DNA from: Prunus persica
Lineage: Eukaryota > Streptophyta > Magnoliopsida > Rosales > Rosaceae
Direction: 5' to 3'
DNA length: 64,000 nt
Assembly: GCF_000346465.2 (NCBI RefSeq)
Contig: NC_034009.1
Coordinates: 19,425,606-19,489,605 of the forward strand
A program made the translations under genes and the position numbers. Of this stretch, positions 12,601 to 25,744 are shown in pieces. A model generated the notes under the pieces. It searched no databases. It was not told where the DNA came from and worked only from the letters and a program-made list of their open reading frames with translations. Positions within the stretch are counted from its first letter, which is position 1, and each line of letters opens with the position of its first letter.

Positions 12601-14922
12601 CTATCCATATGGGTTTTCACCATAAATATTCATCAGTTCTAATGATAAGAAAGGTAATAAGAACCATATCTGTGAAGATTTGAAATCTTAAACACATGGA
12701 CATACATCGCCAGAGACTTGGGTAAGGAAATAAATTACAACCCTCATTCAATTAATGGTGGTATATAGACAAACATGGCAATTTTCAATACATATTTGGA
12801 AAGCATTAACAAAAAGCAAATATCCATGTGATGCACCTTTCTTTGTTTCCTTCTGTTTATCCAAAGATCCAATTTTTTTGAATCATTGGGAGATTTTAAG
12901 AACCATAAAACCCAAATTGGTTAAATCAGTTGGCAGGGAAGTTTAATGCTCACTTTACGATTAATTAGACACTGCGAAATATTGGGCCCTTCCTAAATCC
13001 AATTGGTACATGAATGTGAAATGATACCATTACCTAACTAAGATTTCATTCATCATATATGCAGAAGCTTAGAAAGTTTTATTGGTTCTTGAATTTGTCC
13101 TAATCTCAAAGTTTATTTGTTTTTGAATTTGTTCTAATCTCTTTCTAACCAATCTAAGTTCTATTCGGTGAATGCGGAATGAATATAACACTGAAGCTAC
13201 CATCCATGAGCCGTCTTCAATTTCTAAGTCAGCTTGGCCAATGTTGTTAACCAAATGTCACAAGAAATTGGCTCCAAGTTAGAAAAATAAAATAAAAACC
13301 AATATAAGAATTTCTTCAAAGTGTATATCATATATGTATAATTGGGTGCAAATTCATGATTAAACAAAAATGAAGTTAATCAGATTTCATGTCAGTGATG
13401 AGATGATCTCAGTGATTTTGATTTTTTTTATTTTGAATAAGAAACTTCCACTGAAATCACCAAGTGCACGACACTTACCAAACCAATAACAACTAAAGAG
13501 ACTAAAAGTAGAAAACAAGGAATCAACAAATTTGTCATAAAGAAAAACAAACATATCAGAAAAGTTATAACTTATATATATATATATAGTGGTGAAAATG
13601 GGCTTTGGATCTCCATCAAGCTAGATTTTACGTACTCATAAATCCAAATTCCTACTAAACACGCTATACTAGCAATAAAAGAGCCAGCTTCAGCACTACC
13701 CTATTATATATCCCAAAGAAAACCTCCCTGCTAACTGCAAATATTTCAACTGACATGCAGAAAGGCATGAGACCCAAAATTGATCATTTTCAAATTCAAA
13801 TCCAAGACCAATTTGAATATACAAAGCTCCCATACTCTTGTCATATCACATTATCAACACTCTAATAAAGTAAATAACGACAGAGCCCGAATGACTAACT
13901 ATATGGATATGTCAGAACATGTGCATATAATATCGTAACTCATCCACTTAATTCAAAATTCCAACAGGATTTCTTGTTTGACATGTATAACAACATGAGG
14001 AACCATTAAAAGCTTCGACAGCTGCCTAACAAGCTCAATTTTCTTTCTTCTTTGAAATGTTGTTGTACTGAAGATACCGTCATATAATGCTAGCATAAAA
14101 CTCGCGTACCATCACATGAACATTGAACTACCAGTTTAAGTTCTTTATATGCTACTTAAAACCTGGTTACACCACTCTACGACATACTTAAGTCATATTT
14201 GTATTATATCTATTAACCTTTACTCCAAATAATTTATTGCAGGCTCTTCTAAGGCTTTAAATTCCATTAAATAATACAATAACTGTCTCCACATAATCAT
14301 AAAATTTCCACACTTCCAAAACCTCCTTTGATATCACATATTGATGGAAATACTAATATGCCACATCATACCAGATACTAAGATATATTTGTAAACAGAT
14401 TTTAAGGACACCAAGCCTGTTCTATACAAGATAGTAGTATCCACTATCAACCACAGCAGCATTTTTATCAACTCCTACAAGTCACACATATAGAAGAAAA
14501 AGGAAGACACAATTAAAAGTATTCAGGACCGAAATTACTTTTAAAAAGAACTGAAGAAAAAAAAAATTAAGCAATTTAAAATTTTATAATATAAAAAAAC
14601 CCAAAAAGTTAATTCCGATTCATCTAGAATTCAAAAAGAAAACTAAAAATTCTCAAAAACAGTTGAATGCAAACTCCAAGAACCTCAAAGAGTCCAACAA
14701 AACCCCAAAATTTAATACTCACTTGGCGAGCCCATCGTCAAGAATTGCCTGCTCCTCTGCGCTCCAATCCATAGAAATACCAGGGTTGTGTTTCATGGCC
14801 ATGGCGGCACCGGAACTCTCCGGTGCCGACACCGGCGCAGAGTTTCCGTTACTTGGGTTGGTGCCGTTGAACGACGACGAGGCGTGGCTCGGTTCTTGGT
14901 GGTTCCCAGATGGGTTAGCCAT
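6666..14922 (-). CDS. DUF3755 family SANT/Myb-like nuclear protein, seven exons
   Basis: Seven exons join in frame to a 244-residue protein: 14922-14723, 12402-12303, 11570-11505, 10243-10129, 8685-8603, 7657-7596 and 6774-6666 (TGA). Every junction has GT-AG sites and matching phase. The start is MANPSGNHQEPSHASSS, the known family start, although the frame is open further upstream. A Ser/Asn-rich N-terminus leads into a SANT/Myb-like segment at about residues 50-100 (MDWSAEEQAILDDGLAKY, then RDVALRCRWM). A basic KKENSKRRKEEHN stretch (likely nuclear signal) and a helical C-terminal part with LNDMPDVMKQMPPLP follow. Family members such as Arabidopsis At3g07565 are listed as DUF3755; a histone H2A deubiquitination link appears in annotations, but I would not rely on it. 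The gene is intact. The introns are long (up to 2.3 kb) and AT-rich. Confidence 0.93.
8097..8363 (+). repeat. possible LINE 3' end with A-rich tail, in an intron
   Basis: A segment within an intron of the DUF3755 gene ends in AATAAAGTCTTGTTTC followed by an A-rich tail at 8350-8363. It resembles the 3' end of a plant L1-type element in antisense orientation to the host gene. No coding domain is visible and the left boundary is a guess. Confidence 0.35.
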
Positions 14923-15650
14923 AAACAATTCTAGAATTTTGAAAATCAACAAAGTTCTGAATTCCAGCACCGAATCTGAACCAAACCCAGTTCTCAGAAT
15001 CACGGAATTTGGCCGTTGGTTCCCGCCAATTTCGGTGTCCCTCGACGAAATATCGAAAACCCAGATAGAATATATAATATATTGAAAACGAAAAACAGAG
15101 AGATTGGATAAGTGAGAAAGACTGAGAGAATTTACAAAAATCGAATCTTTTTACATGTGAATATACAAAAATATGAGACTGAAGGGAGCTCTACGCAAAG
15201 TGAAGTACTGAAAATTGAAGAAAGAGAGATGTACGGAAAATCAAAGGGGGGAGGGTTTTGACGTTTGAAGGTGTATTACATTAATGTTTTAATATATTCT
15301 TCTTGCAATATTTATTATTTTTGGGGTTTTCTATTTTCTTTGTTGTTTCTGGGGTTTCTATTTTCCTTTTGTGTCTGGGTTTTCTTTCTACTACTTATTT
15401 TTTGGGGTAAAGATTTGGGTTTCTATTTTCTTGCCCTGCAACTTGTTGCACCACAGTCCGCACCGAATAAGGAATATTTTTTTACAGAAAGGAAAGAAAG
15501 CGATTGACAAAATCCATTTTCTCTCTCCCTCTCTTCTCTAATGTTCTATTTTTACGAACTCCCACTTTTCTAAAGAGGAAAAATCCCCACGCATAATTTT
15601 TAATATTTTATTTTTGTGAACTCCCTCTTTTTTATGACTCACTTAGCCTA
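14923..15650 (-). promoter_or_regulatory. 5' UTR and promoter region of the DUF3755 gene (inferred)
   Basis: This is the upstream flank of the minus-strand gene. It contains purine-rich sequence near 15090-15260 typical of a plant 5' leader. The T-rich stretch beyond 15260 becomes A-rich when read toward the gene. No single TATA element stands out, so no transcription start is assigned. Confidence 0.35.
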
Positions 15651-16832
15651 ATCAACCACTAGCATCACCACATGTGGACCATACCCCACTCATTGACGGG
15701 ACCTGTCCCGAATTCCTCGGTATCCACATAGGATCCAGTGGTAATTCTAACATCACTCTCATGTCGAGCCCACTTATTAAAGAGGAACAAGACTTTCGAC
15801 CAAAATTTCGACAGAGTCCCTCTTGAAAAATGGACATTTCCCAAATTTTTCAACCTATTAAAATACAATTATATAATCCCAACAGAAGCATTCACAATGT
15901 AAATTCATGCAGTTTATATAATAGGTCTTCGACCTTACATCCAACTCTAGCAAGGGTGATAACAGAGCATATCTAAAGAATTTTAGTTTACAAACTAAAC
16001 GAAGTTCAACATAAATAAAAATAGATAAAGATCGTCCTAAGCCGGGGCTCGGAAGTACAAGATTCGGCTCGACCACTCAGCTCAAGTCAACTACTGCCTG
16101 GGAGGTGCTAAACAAAAAATTGTGAGTAGACAAAAACAAAGTTTTGGTATATTTGAAAACAACATATAATAACCCCACCATTTAGAAAATAATGCTGAAA
16201 ACAACATGCATTCAAAACCGATGTAGATAAACATATATAGCTAAGCCAAAACCAAAGTGAAATCCGTATTCTCATAATGGTATACTAACACCCATCCTAT
16301 TTAAAACCTTTCCCATTTTCCCCCACTACTCTCTTGAAATGCATGCCCATTGGCACGACCAGCAAAAAAGGATCCTCACGGACAAATAAGAAAGAAGGTA
16401 TATGTATATATATATAAGTATGACCACTACCAAACTTATACCGGGGAAACAATCCAACCGGGGGATTGTTTGACTAGACCACATGGAAGAATCCTCAATT
16501 GACCATGTGGCTAGGGAACGAGCCGTCCAACCGAGGGACTGGCTCACCAACATGTACAATAGAATCCTCAATACTCGTACGCTTATGACAAGTCCTACGA
16601 GCGCAGACTAACCCTTCTAAGGATCTACGAAACATCCCGTCAAGGGTGCTCGGGTTCCAACATATCCGAGTATCCTAAACTTTCAAGTATCCAATCCAAT
16701 TATTCCAAAACCGGGGAGGTACATAGGGTAGTGCTAATAGCACTCAAAACTGACTTAAATCACAACCAACTCACATTCCAAAATCCCTTTCCAACAAACC
16801 CATGTACCTCACACACATCCAAATATAGATAG

Positions 16833-18473
16833 TGTTTGTACCAGTTTTGGTAAACGGACCAAAAATGGTCTAAAGGGTAAGAATATTTTAAAGATAAAGC
16901 CAGGCCAGTAATTTTTGTCTTTTCTTAAAAGGTCATCTTTTCCCTAATGGGTCTTTTTAAGATAAATCGATAAGAAGGCCCAAAATTGTAAAGGATCATA
17001 TCCTTATCTCGCACTAGAAGCCAAAAATCGATAAACGTATTTTCTAGGCCTATGTGGGAGGCTAAAGGGGATTATCACATTTAATGACGACTTGACCTCC
17101 TTCTCTCCCAGCAAGAAAACAAGTCGTACAGAGGCCACCATACCCAGAAGGATCAAATTGACAGCCAGGTCTTCAAGTACATCAAATCAAGAGAGCTTTA
17201 CAAGGAAAACTAACGATTCCTGCCAGAAGTCTTCCATCATTCCTTCTATGAATCGGTTAAGATCAACAAACTAGCAGCTGACCTTGAACCACAAGCCAAA
17301 GGTCTTGTCGCAGTTTTCATCATTACAGGCTCCTTCCGCTTCTATAAATAAAGAAAGTTTACTTCAGAAGAAGGGGACTCTCTCTCCAAAATCAGACGCA
17401 ACGTCTCAAAAAACATTCAAAGATTCTCAGAATAGCAATATGTCTACTTCCTTTAGATAACCAGTTGACAACTCTTGCATTTATCTCTCGTTGCTCTGCC
17501 ATATCCATGGTATGATTTTCTTTTAAAAGTAATCTATTTCAATTCTTGTAATCACTTAACTGGATTGAGAAATCTCTAGTCTCTCTTTCCTTGCTTTGTA
17601 ACTTGGATTTAAAGATAATCAATGGATTAAATGAAGAAGGTTCTGTTATTTAGTTTACGCTCAAATTAAATATAAGTTGCAGAAGATTCATCTTAAATAA
17701 GTTCACTTAATCACTCAAAAATGAATTGTGGACTATTTTAATACATAAAATTGAATTCTCGCCTTTTTCCCTTTATAAAAATCCAAAAGAACAAACGAGT
17801 AGGCTCGAAAAAAAGTAGGCACCTGAAAGAAACAGTAAAAATAGGAGGGATAGGAAGTTGAGTTGGGCCCAAATTATACCACGGGACCCGAATTAGCTAT
17901 TAATCCAGCCCAAGGATGACAAAGATATTGAAACTGGCTGATAAAACTCGGACAGGGTCTTACTAACCACAAACTTGGTCTCTCTCTCTCTCTTACTTGT
18001 CCAGGCATCGCTCATACTTGTCAAGTTGACGCTCGCGAAGGAAAGAATATTGAAGTCCTCTTAATTGAGGCATAGAAAAGAATCAATCCAAGCCAGTACC
18101 CCCCTTGGAGCACAATGGCATAAGAAGAAGTCCCAAAAAAGACGCGCGAGTTCCATTAGCATTAATCATTCACAAACATCCATAGCATATCTATTGGGCT
18201 GGTCATATACCTAATAGTGGCACGACTACACAACATTACGAATCAGAATTGAGGAAAGTTGATAGATAGGGCCTCGATCAGGCCCGCTTGCTGTTGGCAA
18301 ACTAATTCAACTTTCAATTTTGTTCAGAAATTGAAGGAGTCCTCTCCGCAAGCCAAGAGACACCATCCGATCAAGGCATTGGTGTTGATCCAACGAACCT
18401 CTCCGTTCCTCCGAACAGAGCTAACCCCTGCGGGCGGCAAAAAGGGAAGTCGGACGGAAAAAAGGACCAACGA
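16833..18473 (+). mobile_element. nested LTR-like insertion in copy 1
   Basis: Comparison with the uninterrupted copy at 44.7-47.6 kb shows extra DNA starting TGTTTGTACC and ending near CAACGA. It is flanked by ATAG on both sides (16829-16832 and 18474-18477), and a fifth shared base (T) is possible. A TATA-like TCTATAAATAAAG at about 17340 lies inside, as in an LTR promoter. No coding domains were found. It is most simply a solo LTR or a short non-autonomous LTR element; the 3' terminus is not a clean CA. Confidence 0.55.
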
Positions 18474-19797
18474 ATAGTACTCTCCAAAAATATCATATAT
18501 CAATACAAGATAATCACAATCCGCAAATATCCAATTATATTTCAAATACTTTTATAAAAATATTGTATTTCAACAATTAAATATATAATGACTTCAACAA
18601 TAAAATAAATCATTATGCGTAGCTTTCCATCTTGAAAATAATGATTATTATTTAAAACAAAGTCCACTCACAAATAATTCAACTCTGCTTGACCCTGAGA
18701 GGGTCCCGCCTGTTGAATATCTGGGCCGGAGCACCTATTTAAGAATACGAGAGCTATATAAAATAAAATACTTCAAACGAGAACTTAAAATAAAACCCTA
18801 GTTCTCCTGGGATTCCAAGTATGTGAACAACAAATGAGACATTCCTAAGGTCCAACTATGTGTTTCGAATAGTGGAATAACCTTGGAAGATGCTAGGTCA
18901 ACCGAGTGGTCAAACTTTCCAAACTTGGTCAATCGGGCCGCAAGGCCCACGACCTCTGATTTTTTATCCGAAAAAGTTCCTGTGGGTGGGTTCAACAAGG
19001 TTTACGAGACATGTCCTGCAAGTGTGGTCCAAATCGAGCGGTCGGATCACTCGTGATCGCACGATCGGACGATCACCGTTTTACGCAAACTTTGTATCAT
19101 TGAATCGGAGTATCCGAGACTCCGATTCTCGATATGCGAATTCCTATACATCCTAGAGAGACCCAGATCAACATATTTGGAAACGGAGTTGATCCAACTG
19201 TCCGAACATATCGAACCCGGATAACGCCTCATATGTGTAAATTCGATCAACAATCAAAACAATACCCAAATTCAAATTCGAGCATACCGTCGTGCTCGGA
19301 ATGACATGTGAAACATTTGAGGACCAAATGGGACACCCAAAAATGGCCTACGCGCCGCCACACTGGCCGGCAGAGCTTGGGTGTCTTGAGAAAATTTCAG
19401 AGACCGAAAAATTCTCAAACCACCTAATAATACATATACCTATGTGATTAGGACAACTAATGGAGCAACTTTTGTTCTTGAGCCAAGGCCAAAAAGTGAC
19501 TGAAACTTGTCAAAAACTCTAGCCGAAAACCGGCCAAATCTTTGAATCGTCAAACGAGTTTCAAAACTTCAAAATCAATCCTAACCAACCCAACTATTAG
19601 CTAGACCACATTGAAAGGATGAAAAAGCATACCTGGATAGACAAAAATGGTGACCAGAATAACTGAAAATAGTGCCAGAAATTTCGAAGAGAGGGAGGGG
19701 CGGGATGGAGAAAGGGAAGTGAGCTGGTCACTTTGGTACCAGTCTTGTGACCGGCGGTGGCTGGACTTGGCTAGTGGCCGGCTGAAACTAGGTTGTT

Positions 19798-19802
<5 letters not shown>

Positions 19803-19833
<31 letters not shown>
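19803..19833. repeat. (GA)n microsatellite
   Basis: An uninterrupted GA dinucleotide run, located inside the long repeat. The homologous copy on the plus strand has a CT run at 44991-45032, as expected for the opposite orientation. Confidence 0.97.
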
Positions 19834-19835
<2 letters not shown>

Positions 19836-20122
19836 CTGAGTTTTTAAAAAATCCAACTTCGAAATATTTACGGTTGTGCCACTACACTTCCAATGATCGT
19901 AACTTTTTCGTTACAACTCTGATTTGAGCCCACTATGTGTCTACAAACTCGTATCGATGCACTCTATGCAATGGTGGCATTCATTTACCCAAAATCATTC
20001 CAAGTTAAAAAGTGACCAAAATAACCCTACCATTGAGGGCAAAATTGTAATTTCATAATTCAATAAATTAATTAATTTAAAATGGATAATTAAATGGTTA
20101 AAATTTGGGTCGGGATGTTACA

Positions 20123-20835
20123 CTCATAGCCACGTGCCCAACCGATCAAACCACATGCCTCGAGTTGCCCCACCCTGCATGCCTAGCCAACCACCCCAAG
20201 GGACACCTTAACTAGGAGACTTAGCCGCGAAGAGTTACGGACCTCCACATGCATGGTTACCATTGGACCACTTCAAGTACAACACCAATCTTTAAAGACG
20301 GAGGTCCAACCCACCTCGAACTCTTGGCTCAGTCACTTCTGCAATCACGTGTCGACGAAGGTCAAGGATTACTCAGAGAGCCATCGCCCTTGGATATCGC
20401 GTAAGGCACTCATGACTACCCATGTGTTGACCTGTGATTGGCCTTTGCTTAGACGCGATGGCTTACCAAAACCTAGTTGTTCAGTCTAGTGGGCTTCGCC
20501 TCCCTAGGACATACCAGATCGCATTGGCAATATGCCTATAAATAGAGGACTCTCTTGGAAGAAAAGGTGACCAACTCTTCCTTCCACTTAGAATTTCTTT
20601 ACTCGTGTATACTCAACAAACCACTTGTATCATCTTGTTCATATCAATATAAGCATCTCTTACAATCTTTTATGGTGTTATTCCATATCTCAAACTCAAT
20701 TCACACACTTTGGTCCTACTAACCTTGCATCTCTTCTACGGTCAAGGTTCGCATAGACTATTGGTCTCACCAATCACCAAGTTTATTAGAACATATACTG
20801 AAATTACCTATAGAATAACTTTAAGTACCCTTTTC
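20123..20835 (+). repeat. LTR-like fragment with TATA box
   Basis: GC-richer than its surroundings, with a TATA-type CTATAAATAGAGG at about 20536. The downstream CT-rich leader and CATATCAATATAAGC are typical of the promoter and R region of a plant LTR. It directly precedes Gypsy coding sequence, but a primer-binding site and gag are absent, so it is a fragment or an independent solo LTR. Confidence 0.45.
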
Positions 20836-23800
20836 CTACCCCATTTTCACAAGCACTTAAAGCTATAAAGAAAAATCAAAGTCTTGAAATTTTGGAGGTT
20901 TTTAAACAAGTAAAAATCAATATGCCTCTTTTAGATGCTATTAAACAAATTCCGTCATATTCAATTTTTTGAAGGATTTATGCACTATCAAAAGAAAGCA
21001 CAAGATTGATAAGACCACATTTTTAACTAAAAATATAAGTGCAATTCTTCAAACTAATACTCCACCTAAGTACAAAGATACAGGTTGTCCTACAATTTCA
21101 CGTATTATTGGGAATTTTAGCATTGAACAAGCTTTAATGAATTTGGGTGCTAGTGTTAATTTATTGCGTTACTCGGTTTATAAGCAATTGGGTCTTGGTG
21201 AATTAAAACCCACCTTAGTCACATTGCAATTGGCTGACCATTCAGTCAAAATCCCAATAGGTATGATGGAAGATGTGTTGGTTCAGGTAGACAAATTTTA
21301 TTTTTTAGTTGATTTTATAGTTTTGGATACTGAACCAGTTGTGCATTCTAGTTCTCAAATTCCTGTTATTCTTGGAAGACCATTTCTTGCTACATCTAAT
21401 GCTCATATAAATTATAGGAATGGACTTACGCAACTATCATTTGGGAACATGACATTGGAGCTCCACATATTCACATATGCAAGCAGCCTAGAAACAATGA
21501 AAATGACCAAGAAGTTAACATGATTGAGAAAATTGTTCAAAATAGCTTTAATTCCTCGTGTCCTTATGATTCATTGCAAATTTGTTTGATAAATAGGGAT
21601 TGTCATTTTGCACAAGATTTTAAAGTACAATATCTTTGTTCTTTGTTGGATTCTGCACAGGTACAAGAACATAATTTTTGGGTACCAAAACATGAAGTGC
21701 TGCCAACCGTGAGTGATGAGACAAAATCATCAAGAGAAGAAGCCCCAAAATGTGAATTGAAGCCTCTTCCTGCTGGACTTAAATATGTTTTTCTAGGAGA
21801 AGATGAGACATATCCTGTGGTAATATCTTCTAAACTAGAACTTCTGCATAAAAGTATGTTACTTAAGGTTTTGAAAGATCATAGCACTGCTATGGGATGG
21901 ACTTTATATGATATTAAAGGTATTAGTCCTTTGCTTGGTACACACCAAATTTTTCTTCAAGAATATGATAAACCAGTTAGGCAGGCTCAACGTAGACTTA
22001 ACCCAACAATGAAATAAGTTGTTCAGAAAAAAGTACTTAAACTTAGGGATGCATGTATCATATATCCAATTTCTGATAACTGGGTAAGTCCTACACAAGT
22101 TGTTCCTAAGAAATCAAGAGTCATAGTAGTTGAAAATGATAATGGAGAAATGGTACCAACTAGGGTTACTACTTGATGGAGAATGTGTATTGATTACCAC
22201 AAATTGAACTCAGTCGCAAGAAATGATCATTTTCCTTTACCATTTCTTAACTAAATTTTGGAAAGAGTTTTAGGGCATATGTATTATTGTTTTTTAGATG
22301 GTTATTTAGGATATTATCAAATTGAGATTTTATTGGAAGATCAAGAAAAAATAACTTTTACTTGCCCATTTGGAACTTTCACTTTTAGAAAAATGCCTTT
22401 TGGTCTTTGCAATGCACCCGCTACATTCCAACGTTGCATGATAAGTATATCTAGTGACATGGTAGAAAAATATTTAGAAGTTTTCATGAATGTTATTACT
22501 ATGTTTCATGATTCATTTTCTGATTGTTTATCTAACTTGGAGAATGTTCTTATCAGGTGCAAGGAGTGCTTAACAAGGAGAAATGCCAATTCATGGTCAC
22601 ATCTAGCATAGTGCTTGGACACATTGTTTCTCACAAAGGAATTGAAGTGGATAATTCAAAAATTGATTTAATTGCTAATTTGTCTATTCCTAAAACTGTT
22701 AAAGATGTTAGATCTTTTTTGGGACATGCAGGTTTCTACTGGAGATTCATACCAAATTTTAGTGCAATTGCAAGGCCATTGAATAATCTCTTGGAGAAAG
22801 ATGCTAAATTTGATTGGACTTATGCATGTCAAGAAGCATTTGAGAAGTTAATTAAAATGCTAACATCAACTCCTATAATGCAGCCCCGGATTGGTCCATG
22901 CCCTTTGAAATAATGTGTGATGCTAGTGATGATACTATTGAAGCAATGCTAGACCAAAGAAAAGACAAGAAGCATGTTGTTATAGGCAAGAAGCCTGTTG
23001 TTATCTCCCATGCAAGCAGAATTTTGAATAGTGCACAGAAAAATTACACTACAACTGAAAAAGAATTGCTTAACGTGGTTTTTGCATTGGAAAAGTTTAG
23101 ATCATATATTTTAAAATTTTTGTTTTTACAGATCATTCGCCCTTGAAGTATTTGTTAACAAAGAAGGAAGCCAAAGCACGATTGATTATATGGATTTTGC
23201 TTCTCCAAGAATTTGATCTTACAATCAAGGACAAGAAAGGAGTGGAGAATGTTGTTGCAAATCATCTTTCTAGGATATCTTTTGAGGAGCCTTTTGAACA
23301 TTTACCTATAAAAAGACTCACTAAATTGCCATGGTTTGCTAACATTGTGAATTTTCTTGCTACAGGTCTTATCCCACCTCATTGGACCTCATAAGAGAAA
23401 AATAAATTTATGGTTGAGGTGAGATAATTCTTTTGGGATGACCCGTATATCTTCAAATATTGTCTCGACCAAGTAATCCGTAGATGTGTTCTTAATGATG
23501 AAATATTTAGTGTCATCTCTTTTTGTCATTATAAGGCTTGTGGATGTCACTTTTCTTCCAAAAAGACTTTAGCCAAAATTCTTCAATGTGGTTTTTATTG
23601 GCGTAGACTTTTCAAAGATGTGTATGAATTTTGCAAGACTTGTCCAAGTTGTCAAAAGTTAAAAAAAATTCACTCAATGTAATATGATGCCTCTTAACCC
23701 AATTTTAATCATTGAAATTTTTTACTGTTGGAGCATTGATTTTATGGGGTTTTTTCCCCCATCTTTTAAAAAAAAAAATATATATCCTTGTTGATATGGA

Positions 23801-24590
23801 TTATGTTCCAAAATGGATTGAGGCCATACCACGTCGGAAGATTGATCGTAAGACTCTTTTGAAAGTTTTGAAAGAAAATGTATTGTCCAGGTTTGGTATT
23901 CCTAGAGCGATCATTAGTGATGGAGGATCACATTTTTGAGACTGACCATTTGAAGCTCTGATGAAAAAATATGGGATAACCCACAAGATTTCCACCCCAT
24001 ACCACCCACAAAACAAGGAAATAAAGCAAATTTTAGAAAAGACGGTGAATCCAACGCCGAAGGATTGGTCATTAAGACTAACTGATGCTTTGTGGGTATA
24101 CCATACTGCATATAAATCACCTCTTGGTATGTCCCTGTGCAGGTTATTTTATGGTAAACCTTATCATTAACATGTTGAATTAGAACATAAAGCATATTGG
24201 GCTATCAAATTGTTTAACTTCAGCCTTGGAGATGCAGGTACCTTAAATTCCAATTGAATGAACTTGAGGAAATTAGGAATGATGCATATGAGAACCCAAG
24301 AATTTATAAAGAACGTATTAAAGTTTTTCATGATAAAAATATTTTGAGGAAAAATTTTGATCCTTCTCAACTTGTTCTTTTGTATAATTCTAGACTTTAT
24401 TTGTTTCCTAGAAAATTAAGAACTAAATGGACATTTCCTTTCATTGTTAAAGGAGTTTATATGGGATAGTTGATGTTGAGGATCCCAAGAATGGAAATAT
24501 TTTAAAGGGTAATGGCCAACGGGTTAAACCTTACTTTGGAAGATATTTCTTGAAGATTGAGATAGTTTCTTTGAATGATCCTGTTTAGCA
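20836..24590 (+). pseudogene. Athila-like Ty3/Gypsy pol (protease, RT, RNase H, integrase), degenerate
   Basis: Successive blocks on the plus strand, separated by stops and frameshifts, follow the Gypsy order. They are the gag/pro junction (20840-20960), aspartic protease (20969-21523, ending in VILGRPFLAT), RT (22258-22611, with PFGLCNAPATFQRCM), the RT thumb/connection (22620-22890) and RNase H (22898-23280). The integrase zinc finger (H-C-C pattern near 23530-23660), integrase core (23712-24170) and C-terminal part to about 24590 complete the series. The DLGAS-type protease site reads NLGAS here, and the RT catalytic pair after FM is lost (FMNVIT). Gag is missing. Protease and RT sequence style point to the Athila clade. 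Confidence 0.88.
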
Positions 24591-24779
24591 GGATTGATTG
24601 GACTTCCAGTAGTCCATCTGTTGTATATAATTAGTTTGGAATTTTATGTTCACTTAGAAAAAAAAAAATTTCAACATTTCAATTTTGTTGTTTTTGTTTT
24701 TTAAGTACACTAACAAGTTGCAAGCTTTCACTTTGGATGTCAATTCTCAAGTAACGCTACCTTCTTCTTTTTATTATGC

Positions 24780-24834
24780 TTATATGTTTAAACATTGAGG
24801 ACAATGTCAGTCTTTGGATGGGGATAGAGAAGAT
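24780..24834 (+). other. 3' internal end / polypurine tract region of the Athila-like element
   Basis: AACATTGAGGACAATGTCAG followed by a purine run (GGATGGGGATAGAGAAGA) matches the way Athila-type elements end just before the 3' LTR. The inferred LTR would start at the TG near 24835. Confidence 0.5.
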
Positions 24835-25405
24835 GTGTTTATTATATTATTTTCTTGTTACGACATGTTAGTTTTCCTTTAGTTTTTTCTTTGTTTTTGG
24901 TTTTTATTTTTTATTTTTTTTTACTTTGTTTGTTTTCATCAATCTTTTCCCTTTCAAAAAATTTATATAATAAAAAAAACTGAAAAGTGTAAAAAGAAAA
25001 CGTTAAAAAAAAATTGTTTTCATTATTTTTTTTATGAGGTTAGTGCACTGTGTTGTTTGTTTTTCATAGGCTGTCTCTGACAAGAATGCATTGTAGTTAG
25101 ATTTATTTGATATTCATGAATGATTTTAGGATTAAGAACATATGAATGATATGGTAATTATCCCACTTTTGAGTCTTTTTCATTTATTTCTAGTTAGTGG
25201 ATAATTTATGAGTTATACTTTAACAATTTACACAAGCACACTAACATTTTTTGTGGGGTATAAAGTTAAAAATCAATTGTGTTTAATCTTTTATCTTTGG
25301 TAAACTTGGACGATCTCGCTTTTGACTGATCTTGGTTCAAAAATAAATAAATAAATAAATAAAAATTTCATGAAATAATAGTGTTTTATTCAAGCTTTTA
25401 CTTAG

Positions 25406-25744
25406 GGTCAATTTGGCAGCTGTGTTGTGAAAATAATCACTGTCAGATTTGCTGTGAGAAAAAGCAGTTTGATGTTTGGTAAACTTTTTGTTAAAAGTGT
25501 TGTTGGTACTGATTCTCGTATACTCAAAATGATTGTCGCATAATCATTAAACTTAGCGCCTCTTCAAAACTAATTCCTACATAATCAGAAAATGAAAACA
25601 CCTCATTAGCTGCTCTTCCTTATAGTTTTCTCTCACATCAATTTTTAACAATAAGTGATTTTCTCATCGTTTACCAAATGGGCTGGGCTTCCCAATTTTT
25701 TTTTAAAATCACTTATTACCCCAAATAAGCAATGTCAAACGAGC
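25406..25744. mobile_element. hAT-like MITE
   Basis: A 339-bp non-coding segment begins GGTCAATTTGGCAGC and ends GTCAAACGAGC. These ends are imperfect inverted repeats of the TTTGGCA/TGTCAAA type common in hAT MITEs. ACTTAG flanks it on both sides (25400-25405 and 25745-25750), probably the remains of an 8-bp target duplication. Confidence 0.55.

Larger units (their letters stand above)
15660..20122 (-). mobile_element. long ORF-less repeat element (LTR-like), copy 1, interrupted
   Basis: Read on the minus strand this begins at 20122 with TGTAACATCCCGACC. It shares blocks in the same order with the plus-strand copy at 44706-47640: a GA/CT microsatellite, the CACGACGGTATGCTCG block (here at 19282-19297), GTGAGTGGACTTTG, and TTGAGGATTC-CCATGTGGTCTAG. 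No protein domain is present. It may be a very long solo LTR or a large non-autonomous LTR derivative. The left end near 15660 is approximate; clear similarity with copy 2 stops near 15775. The copy is split by the insertion at 16833-18473. Confidence 0.7.

Noticed and set aside
14719..15003. Longer N-terminus for the DUF3755 protein starting at 15003
   Set aside because: The upstream in-frame codons (MILRTGFGSD...) are not like the family, whose conserved start MANPSGN lies at 14922.
16326..16571. Minus-strand ORF similar to a plus-strand ORF at 46972-47190, suggesting a conserved protein
   Set aside because: The similarity is at the DNA level between two copies of a non-coding repeat; frames are not maintained over the rest of the copies and no domain is seen.
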